From NCBI GenBank assembly GCA_024231375.1, contig JAAEQP010000859.1, forward strand, positions 1 through 18,806: 18,806 bases of DNA, read 5' to 3'. Within the stretch, counting starts at the first letter, position 1; each line of letters starts with the position of its first letter. Positions 13,341 through 18,806 of the stretch are shown here, piece by piece. A model generated the notes under the pieces. It saw nothing but the letters and a program-made list of their open reading frames with translations. It had not been told where the DNA came from and made no database searches. The position numbers were made by a program, and so were the translations under genes. Source of the stretch: a bacterium (GTDB lineage: Bacteria > Hydrogenedentota > Hydrogenedentia > Hydrogenedentiales > SLHB01).

Positions 13341-15593
13341 ATGAAACTCGGGATGTGGAATGCGATGGCCCTTGGTCTACTCACGGCGCTCTCGGCGGGA
13401 TCGGCCGAGGCGGCGGAGGAAGGCGGACTTGCAATGAAGGAATCCCTGGAACTACGCGCCGCAACCCCGGACACGACCACCGTCAAGGTCTTTGAACGGC
13501 TCACGGTCGATGTGGACCTACGCGCTACCTATGAAAATCCATTCGACAGCAGCCAGGTCCGCGTCGATGCGGTGGTGACGCCACCCGGCGGGGAATCCTG
13601 GACCGTGCCTGGGTTTCTGTACGAACCCTACGAACGGAAACTTGAAGACGGTGTCGAGCAAGTCACCTTGGCAGGCCAAGCGTCCTGGCAGGTGCGCGTG
13701 TCGTTTCCGGCCGCGGGCGCCCACACCATTACCGTGTCCGCGACAGATGCCAGCGGTACCGTGTCCGCCGATCCCATTCCCGTGCAGGTCGAAGGGGCCG
13801 ACGTGCCCGGCATGGTGCGTAGGCATCCTGAAGACCGCCGCTACTTCGTGACCGACCGCGGCGAGACTTTCTATCTCGTGGGCGCCAACGTCTGTTGGAG
13901 CGACGGACGTGGCACCTTCGCCTACGACGCCTGGATGTCCAAGTATGCCGACGCAGGCTGCAACTTCCTGCGCGTCTGGCTCGCGCCCGGGTGGACCATG
14001 TGCTCCCTGAACAATCTCGACACCGGGTTTGGCCGCATTGACCTTGGAAGCGCGTGGCGCTTGGACCAAGTCATCGAGAACGCCGAGCGCCTCGGGCTCC
14101 GTGCCATGCTCTGCATCGACAGCTTCAACATCCTCCGGCGGAAGGAACGGCGCTACGGCGATTGGGAGAACTCGCCCTATGTGAAGGCCAACGGAGGCCC
14201 CCTCGATGTACCTTCGGAGTACTTCACCGACGAAACCATGCTGAGCGCCTATCGTGACCGGCTCCGCTACCTCGTCGCGCGGTACGGGTACAGTCCGAGC
14301 GTGTTCGCGTGGGAATTCTGGAACGAGGTCGACATCATCGACGACTACGACAGCGATCTCGTCACCGCGTGGCATGGGATGATGGCCCGTCACCTTCGCA
14401 AAACCGACCCTTGGGACCACCTTATCAGTACCAGCCACGCGGGCCCCTTCGGCGACCCGCGGCTCGATGTGATACCGGAGCTGGACTTCGTCCAGACCCA
14501 CCGCTACGGCGCCAAGGACATGGCCGTTGAGTTGGCCAGGGACCGCGAGACCAAACTGGCGGCCAAGGACCGGCCCCATTTCCACGGCGAATACGGCGTC
14601 AGCCACAGTGGCCAGAAGACCACGGAGATGGACCCCACTGGCATCCACATTCACAACGGGCAATTCTCCAGTGTGGGCCAACTCCAGGCGGGAGGCCCCA
14701 TGACTTGGTGGTGGGACTCCTACATCGACCCGGTGGGACTCTATCCCATCTACGCGGCCTTCAACCGCTGGATTGGGGACGTGGACTTCGTGGCCCAGCA
14801 CGTGCAACCCATCCTCGCCCGGGTCCGGTACTCTGCGGGCGAGCTTCCCCGCCTTCCCGACGACGACGTCCTGCGGCCCGAGGCCGCTTCCTGGGAGCCG
14901 GCGCCCTGGAACGCCCCTACCGTCGTGCGCGTGAACCGGAAGGGGGTCGTCAGTTCAGACAATCCCCTATCGCGCCTTCTTCACGGCGTGGTCAATCACG
15001 CGGACCTCCACAACCCGGTCACCTTTGAGTTGGATGTGCCGAAGGCCACCACCTTCGGTGTTCATGTGGAGGGCGTGTCCGGCCATGGCGGCGCGGGCCT
15101 GGCGATTTCCCTGGATGGACACAAGGTGCTTGACGAGGACTTCGCGGACACGGACGACAAACCCGACACCATCACTAAGCACAATCGTCTCTTCAAGATA
15201 GACCTTCCGAAGGGAAAGCACACCGTCCTCGTAGAAAACACCGGCAAAGACTGGTTCTACGCGGCGTACCACATTCCGTGGCTTGCGGCTGTTCCGGCCG
15301 TGCGTGTTCTGGGCGTAACCGGCGACTCGGTCTGCCTAGCGTGGATCCACAACAGGCAGTACACGTGGCGCAACATGATCCGGGACGACTTCGAGCCCAC
15401 GGCAATCGAGGGAATTGAGTTGACAATCCAGGGTCTTGAGGCCGGGCAGTGGAACGTCCAAGTCTGGGATACCCACCGGGGCGCCGTGGCATCCGAGTCG
15501 ACATCAGGGACTGACGCGAGCGGCGACCTGACGATCGGACTCCCCCCCTTCCAATGGGACATTGCCCTCCGACTCGAAAAGCTGCCCGAATGA
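13341..15593 (+). CDS. Secreted DUF5060 glycoside hydrolase, GH5/clan A-like
   Basis: A 750-residue exported polysaccharide hydrolase. Residues 1-24 are a Sec signal peptide ending SAEA. Residues 37-152 form the DUF5060 Ig-like domain ('VFERLTVDVDLRATYENPF' and a VDAVVTPPGG strand). Residues 160-495 are a clan GH-A TIM barrel with 'FYLVGANVCWSD', 'GCNFLRVWLAPGW', 'FAWEFWNEVD' (acid/base Glu329), 'HRYG', 'HFHGEYGVS' (nucleophile Glu417) and 'GGPMTWWWDSY'. Residues 535-650 are a jelly-roll, carbohydrate-binding-like domain ('FGVHVEGVSGHGGAGLAISLDG'). Residues 660-749 are a C-terminal beta domain ('CLAWIHNRQYTWRN', 'GQWNVQVWDTHRGAV') common in these enzymes. DUF5060 proteins act on various beta-glycans, so the exact substrate cannot be read from the sequence. 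The gene is divergent from a GH29 fucosidase, which hints at a fucose-bearing polysaccharide. Confidence 0.88.
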   Translation: MKLGMWNAMALGLLTALSAGSAEAAEEGGLAMKESLELRAATPDTTTVKVFERLTVDVDLRATYENPFDSSQVRVDAVVTPPGGESWTVPGFLYEPYERKLEDGVEQVTLAGQASWQVRVSFPAAGAHTITVSATDASGTVSADPIPVQVEGADVPGMVRRHPEDRRYFVTDRGETFYLVGANVCWSDGRGTFAYDAWMSKYADAGCNFLRVWLAPGWTMCSLNNLDTGFGRIDLGSAWRLDQVIENAERLGLRAMLCIDSFNILRRKERRYGDWENSPYVKANGGPLDVPSEYFTDETMLSAYRDRLRYLVARYGYSPSVFAWEFWNEVDIIDDYDSDLVTAWHGMMARHLRKTDPWDHLISTSHAGPFGDPRLDVIPELDFVQTHRYGAKDMAVELARDRETKLAAKDRPHFHGEYGVSHSGQKTTEMDPTGIHIHNGQFSSVGQLQAGGPMTWWWDSYIDPVGLYPIYAAFNRWIGDVDFVAQHVQPILARVRYSAGELPRLPDDDVLRPEAASWEPAPWNAPTVVRVNRKGVVSSDNPLSRLLHGVVNHADLHNPVTFELDVPKATTFGVHVEGVSGHGGAGLAISLDGHKVLDEDFADTDDKPDTITKHNRLFKIDLPKGKHTVLVENTGKDWFYAAYHIPWLAAVPAVRVLGVTGDSVCLAWIHNRQYTWRNMIRDDFEPTAIEGIELTIQGLEAGQWNVQVWDTHRGAVASESTSGTDASGDLTIGLPPFQWDIALRLEKLPE

Positions 15594-15700
15594 CCGTGAA
15601 CGGTCTGCCGACAAGGGCTGTCTAAAGACATATTATTACATTAGTTAACCGCGATTATACAGCCAGAAAATCGCTTGCTTTTTGCTTCGTCCTGATGCAA

Positions 15701-15716
15701 ACTACCGTTCGGTAGT
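15701..15716. promoter_or_regulatory. Operator-like palindrome with ACCGTTCGGT core
   Basis: ACTACCG-TT-CGGTAGT has perfect 7-bp arms around two central bases. The ACCGNNCGGT core is a form often bound by TetR/AcrR-family repressors, and a TTGACG hexamer starts 2 nt after it. No TetR-family gene is present in the window. A hairpin role (6-bp stem, GTTC loop) is an alternative. Confidence 0.45.
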
Positions 15717-15732
15717 ATTGACGATATGTCAG

Positions 15733-15764
15733 TTGACTTCCGAGGGGAGGGCTCCGGAAGTCAA
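15733..15764. repeat. 10-bp inverted repeat with 12-nt loop
   Basis: TTGACTTCCG (15733-15742) is the exact reverse complement of CGGAAGTCAA (15755-15764). It lies 17 nt after the operator-like palindrome and about 146 nt before the next gene. It could terminate transcription from the hydrolase gene or be part of the leader of the downstream gene. Confidence 0.5.
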
Positions 15765-15910
15765 TGGAATGTGGAGGACCATCAGGGGGGAGAACTATCT
15801 AGCGTGCGTCTCGGCCCGTAGTTGACAGACCTATTCCGCTCTAATCCTTAGATGCCAAGACTCGGGCAAAGTCCACGCGAGATCGTTCACAACATAGGGA
15901 CGATCAACGA

Positions 15911-16828
15911 ATGAAAGCGCGTGGGTTCACTCTCATCGAACTGTTGGTTGTAATCGCAATCATCGGCATCTTGGCCGCTGTCCTCCTGCCGGCGCTCGCA
16001 CGTGCCCGCGAAGCCGCTCGTAGAGCCAGTTGCCAGAACAACCTCAAGCAATGGGGCCTCGTGTTCAAGATGTACGCCAACGAGGCCCGGGGCGAGGTCT
16101 TTCCCCCCATGCACGGTCCCGAGCCATTCGGGGAGACCGTGCCGTCGGGCTGCGGCAACGTGAACCCCGACCCGGATGTTTTCGTGAGTATGTACGCGGT
16201 GTATCCGGAGTATTGCACGGATACGTTGCTCCTGGAATGCCCTTCAGACCCTGGGCAGCGGACGCCGGGCATTGCACAGGATATCGGTGGCTGCCAATGG
16301 ACCGGCAGCATCACGGACGGCGACATCAGCTACATGTACCTCGGGTATTGCCTGGATCGGTGCAACGACGACGACCCCCAGATGGACGTGTCCGCGCTCG
16401 CGCCAGGGGCCGGCGACGCGCCCGTGCAACTGGCGGCGTGGTACCTCGGGCTGGACGCCTTTATCTACGGAACGGGGGCCGCGGCATTGTTCGATAATGA
16501 CATCGATACGGCCGACGTTGCTCTTCCGGGAGCGGGCAACGGTGGCACGAATACCATCCGGCGGCTGCGGGAAGGGATCGAACGATTCCTCATCAGTGAT
16601 ATCAACAACCCCGCTGCCACAAGCACCGCGCAAAGCGAGCTTGCCATCGCGTGGGACCTTGTCTCCAACGACCAGTCGAGCACGGTCGAGTACAACCACA
16701 TTCCCGGTGGAAGCAACGTCCTTTACATGGACGGACACGTTGCTTTTCTCCGGTATCCGGGAGCCTTTCCCGTTTCACGGGGTCTGGCATCGGTAGCCGG
16801 TCTGTTCGGCGAAAGGGTCATTCCCTAG
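15911..16828 (+). CDS. Prepilin-like protein with N-terminal methylation motif and H-x-DG C-terminus
   Basis: A 305-residue protein of the type II secretion/type IV pilus pseudopilin-like group that is highly expanded in Planctomycetota, Lentisphaerota and relatives. The N-terminus has the prepilin peptidase site: cleavage after Gly5, then [20 protein letters not shown] with Glu at mature position 5. A helix ending in '[20 protein letters not shown]' (29-49) follows, which is typical of this group. The C-terminal '[23 protein letters not shown]' region (261-283) is the H-x-DG signature, here with ten residues between His263 and DG. The globular part contains several cysteines (41, 81, 102, 110, 128, 147, 151), consistent with an oxidised extracytoplasmic domain. 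Members are presumed to form surface fibres or extracellular structures; individual roles are unknown. An AGGGA at 15896-15900 is a weak, distant ribosome site for the ATG at 15911. Confidence 0.88.
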   Translation: MKARGFTLIELLVVIAIIGILAAVLLPALARAREAARRASCQNNLKQWGLVFKMYANEARGEVFPPMHGPEPFGETVPSGCGNVNPDPDVFVSMYAVYPEYCTDTLLLECPSDPGQRTPGIAQDIGGCQWTGSITDGDISYMYLGYCLDRCNDDDPQMDVSALAPGAGDAPVQLAAWYLGLDAFIYGTGAAALFDNDIDTADVALPGAGNGGTNTIRRLREGIERFLISDINNPAATSTAQSELAIAWDLVSNDQSSTVEYNHIPGGSNVLYMDGHVAFLRYPGAFPVSRGLASVAGLFGERVIP

Positions 16829-16913
16829 CGGTCCGCGGGAGGGAATCACTGAATCTGATGCTGCAGGCGACGTATGTGCCGAGAGCGGGGGCTCCGGTTC
16901 CAAGGGGACTGGC

Positions 16914-18338
16914 ATGGATCTGGGACGACCTCTCAACGCACACCAGATTGCCGAAATCCACGAGGCCGCGGAATGCCTCATCGAATCAACCGGCTTCGTC
17001 GTGCAGGACTCCGAGGCCCTGGACACCTGCCAGAGCGTCGGCGCAAAGGTCGATGAGGCCCAGGGGCGGGTAAGGATCCCGCGTACGCTGCTCCGCGAAC
17101 TGCTCGACCGCGCCCCCGCCACGTACACCATCGGCGGTGTCTCAGGCGCCACCCACGAGATTGGCGGCGGAACCCCGTGGGGTGTCGCGATCGTCACAGA
17201 CCCCTGGATCGTCGATTACGAGACTCAGCGCCCCCGACGCCCCCGGCTTGACGACCTCCGGCGGCACACCATCCTCGCGCAGAAACTGGAACCCGTCGCC
17301 GCCGTGGCGCGCATGGATTTCCCCGTGGAGGACGTGCCGGGCGTTGGATCCAGCCTGCGCGCCTGGGAAGAGCATCTCCTTCACCATGGCAAGCACTGCT
17401 ACTTCGTCCCGGCCGAAACGGACAGCAACCGGCAGTGGCGCGATATCGTGGCTATCCTGGCAGGCGACGAGGACCCGGCGTCCCTGCGTCTATTCAGCAT
17501 CATGGTGGCCGTGATCTCGCCACTGACGATCTCCAGTATCAACGTAGACCTCATGCGGATGGCCTTTGAGTACGGCGCACCAATCGTGCCGACCATCTGT
17601 CCCATGGCGGGAAGTACCAGCCCCTACACCATCGCCTCGACGCTTCTCCAGGGCCACGCGGAGAACCTGAGCATGATGGCTCTGAGTCAAATGCTCAAGC
17701 CGGGCCACCCGTTCCTGTACGCCTTCGGGCCATCCGTCACCGACTTGCGGACCGGGCATGACCAGTACTACACGCTGGACAAGGTGCTGTGGAAATCGGC
17801 CGCGGTGCAGTTGGCGAAATCGTGCGGCCTGCCCGCGACGGCGGAATGCGGCGGGGCCATGACCTACCGGTACGACGCACAGACCGGCATGGAGGGGAAC
17901 CTGTTCATGCTGGCGGCGGCGGGATCGGGGGCCCACGTACTCGCCGGATTCGGATCGTGCTACACGGCCATGGGCATGTCCGCGGAAATGATGGTGATCC
18001 AGGAGGCCTGGCTCGATGCGGCACGGTTCCTTCAACGGGGTATCCGGACAGAGGATGGACGTCTGGGCCTGGACCGTATCGAGGAAGCGGGACCCGGCGG
18101 GGCGTTCATGACTGACCCGTTGACGCTGGAGTACATGCACGGCGACGAATTCTTCGACAACGGACTGTTCGATGTGTCGCCGTGCGGGCACGACGGCAAG
18201 AGTATGATCGAACGCGCCCACGAACGGGTGGAAGAACTGATCGCTGGATTCGAGTCGCCGGTGCCCGGAAACGTCCAGGAGGGCCTGCGCCGGTACTTCC
18301 ACGACGAACGACTCAGGATCGAACGCGGGAGCGCGTGA
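16914..18338 (+). CDS. MttB-family (trimethylamine methyltransferase-like) corrinoid methyltransferase, non-pyrrolysine
   Basis: A 474-residue TIM-barrel protein of the MttB superfamily, which moves a methyl group from a methylated amine to a corrinoid protein. Family-like stretches are 'LIESTGFVVQDSEALDTCQS' (22-41), 'VRIPRTLLRELLDRAPA' (53-69), 'PTICPMAGSTSPYTIASTLL' (226-245), 'NLSMMALSQMLKPGHPFLYA' (251-270), 'LPATAECGGAMTYRYDAQTG' (306-325) and 'AGSGAHVLAGFG' (336-347). The frame reads to TGA with no in-frame TAG, so it lacks the pyrrolysine of true trimethylamine enzymes; such non-Pyl members include glycine betaine and other quaternary-amine demethylases. The ATG at 16914 follows AGGGG by 6 nt and gives the usual family length. 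No corrinoid-protein or methyltransferase partner is visible here. It starts 85 nt after the prepilin-like gene and converges on a hydrolase gene with a 9-nt gap. Confidence 0.85.
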   Translation: MDLGRPLNAHQIAEIHEAAECLIESTGFVVQDSEALDTCQSVGAKVDEAQGRVRIPRTLLRELLDRAPATYTIGGVSGATHEIGGGTPWGVAIVTDPWIVDYETQRPRRPRLDDLRRHTILAQKLEPVAAVARMDFPVEDVPGVGSSLRAWEEHLLHHGKHCYFVPAETDSNRQWRDIVAILAGDEDPASLRLFSIMVAVISPLTISSINVDLMRMAFEYGAPIVPTICPMAGSTSPYTIASTLLQGHAENLSMMALSQMLKPGHPFLYAFGPSVTDLRTGHDQYYTLDKVLWKSAAVQLAKSCGLPATAECGGAMTYRYDAQTGMEGNLFMLAAAGSGAHVLAGFGSCYTAMGMSAEMMVIQEAWLDAARFLQRGIRTEDGRLGLDRIEEAGPGGAFMTDPLTLEYMHGDEFFDNGLFDVSPCGHDGKSMIERAHERVEELIAGFESPVPGNVQEGLRRYFHDERLRIERGSA

Positions 18339-18347
18339 GGCGTCCGA

Positions 18348-18806
18348 TCACACGTGCTGCTTCAGGAACGCCATGATGGCGCTTCGTCCGTCTTCCGTCT
18401 CCCGATGGCCGTCGTCGTAGCGCAGGAGTTCCCAGTTCTCCGAGGCGTCCAACTCTCCATATACGGCCTGCATCTCGCGGTCGATGATGTCGAGCCCTTC
18501 GGGAGGCGTGAGGTTGTCCTGGATGCCGGCGAGTGCCAAGTGGGGCCGAGGCGCAATGAGGGCGTTGATGTCGGCCGTGGTGAAGTGGTTGAGCAAGTCG
18601 GGCACGTAGTAGTAGATGCCGTGGCCTTCGAGTCCGTTCGTACGCAGGATCGTGTGGAACTCCGTCTGGCAACAGATGTCGACGGTCACCTTCACCCGTT
18701 CGTCGAGCGCGGCCACCCACCACGCCATGGTACTCCCCATGGAGATGCCCAATGTCGCAATCCGCTTCGGGTCGATCTCGGGACGCGTCTCCAGGTAATC
18801 CAGTGC
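18348..18806 (-). CDS. Alpha/beta hydrolase (dienelactone hydrolase/acetyl esterase-like), C-terminal fragment
   Basis: Open in frame from the right window edge to a TGA at 18348-18350, giving the last 152 residues of a serine hydrolase. The fragment opens with '[23 protein letters not shown]', the helix and nucleophile elbow GxSxG (Ser22 of the fragment). It continues with '[14 protein letters not shown]' (probable catalytic Asp97) and 'RYDDGHRET' (probable His134), so the triad order Ser-Asp-His is complete. The '[11 protein letters not shown]' segment is typical of dienelactone hydrolase and acetyl xylan esterase-like relatives. The substrate cannot be told. A role in removing acyl groups from polysaccharides would fit the neighbouring glycoside hydrolases, but this is inference. 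The start lies beyond the window. Confidence 0.8.
   Translation of the reverse strand, partial: ALDYLETRPEIDPKRIATLGISMGSTMAWWVAALDERVKVTVDICCQTEFHTILRTNGLEGHGIYYYVPDLLNHFTTADINALIAPRPHLALAGIQDNLTPPEGLDIIDREMQAVYGELDASENWELLRYDDGHRETEDGRSAIMAFLKQHV

Larger units (their letters stand above)
15594..15910. other. AT-rich regulatory gap upstream of the prepilin-like gene
   Basis: This 317-nt gap contains an AT-rich stretch (about 15622-15690), a 16-nt palindrome (15701-15716) and a 10-bp inverted repeat (15733-15764). A small ACCGT/ACGGT palindrome overlaps the preceding stop (15593-15604). TTGAC-type hexamers occur at 15718 and 15822, but neither has a good -10 at 16-18 nt, so no promoter is called. 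I see no gene. Confidence 0.5.

Noticed and set aside
13518..14807. 429-residue minus-strand open frame within the DUF5060 hydrolase gene
   Set aside because: It is a shadow of the hydrolase coding strand, whose catalytic motifs and signal peptide are intact. The shadow has no recognisable domain.
15822..15854. TTGACA promoter upstream of the prepilin-like gene
   Set aside because: The -35 is perfect, but no acceptable -10 lies 16-18 nt downstream; the nearest AT-rich hexamers are at 14 and 21 nt.
16914..18338. Pyrrolysine-containing trimethylamine methyltransferase
   Set aside because: There is no in-frame TAG; the gene reads continuously to TGA and has the full family length.

Overview
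This is a GC-rich bacterial window carrying eleven protein-coding genes, two of them cut by the window edges. It has no rRNA, tRNA, CRISPR array or transposase. The gene mix includes an M6 protease with PEGA-like repeats, a large surface lipoprotein with calcium-binding repeats and a beta-helix, a prepilin-like 'H-x-DG' protein, a GH29 fucosidase, a DUF5060 glycoside hydrolase and a corrinoid-type MttB methyltransferase. This mix is typical of polysaccharide-degrading Planctomycetota, Verrucomicrobiota/Lentisphaerota or Hydrogenedentota genomes. I lean towards a Hydrogenedentota-like or PVC-group organism, but this is inference from gene content only.

Layout. Positions 1-1929 (+) hold the tail of a TerB-like protein, then a DUF3592-type membrane protein in the same operon. 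Positions 1930-2515 are a repeat-rich intergenic region with a diverged repeat half-unit, a 9-nt degenerate tandem repeat, a perfect 28-bp inverted repeat and a perfect 20-bp hairpin. Positions 2516-5425 (-) encode a secreted M6 metalloprotease with three PEGA-like repeats and a C-terminal anchor. Positions 5796-6638 (+) encode a polytopic membrane protein that converges on a two-CBS-domain protein (6651-7049, -). A long intergenic region follows, with a near-consensus sigma-70-type promoter (7348-7376) and a structured leader. It drives the largest gene (7494-11816, +), a 1440-residue lipoprotein.

The most notable object is that lipoprotein. Between two blocks of DxDGDG calcium-binding repeats it carries about 330 residues whose motif order resembles anthrax protective antigen (PA) and clostridial binary toxin B: the Ca-binding domain 1', the pore-forming domain 2 and domain 3. 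The PA receptor-binding domain is absent. In its place is a right-handed beta-helix domain, and the N-terminus is a lipid-anchored Ig-like region. This suggests a cell-surface protein that uses a PA-like oligomerising or membrane-inserting module in a non-classical setting.

The right half is a carbohydrate and C1 region. A cytoplasmic GH29 alpha-L-fucosidase (11881-13149, -) is divergent from an exported DUF5060/GH5-like hydrolase (13341-15593, +). A 15-nt perfect palindrome lies in the shared control region, so the two may be co-regulated for breakdown of a fucose-containing glycan. After an AT-rich regulatory gap come a prepilin-like protein (15911-16828, +) and a non-pyrrolysine MttB-family methyltransferase (16914-18338, +). 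The latter converges on the C-terminal part of an alpha/beta hydrolase (18348-18806, -).
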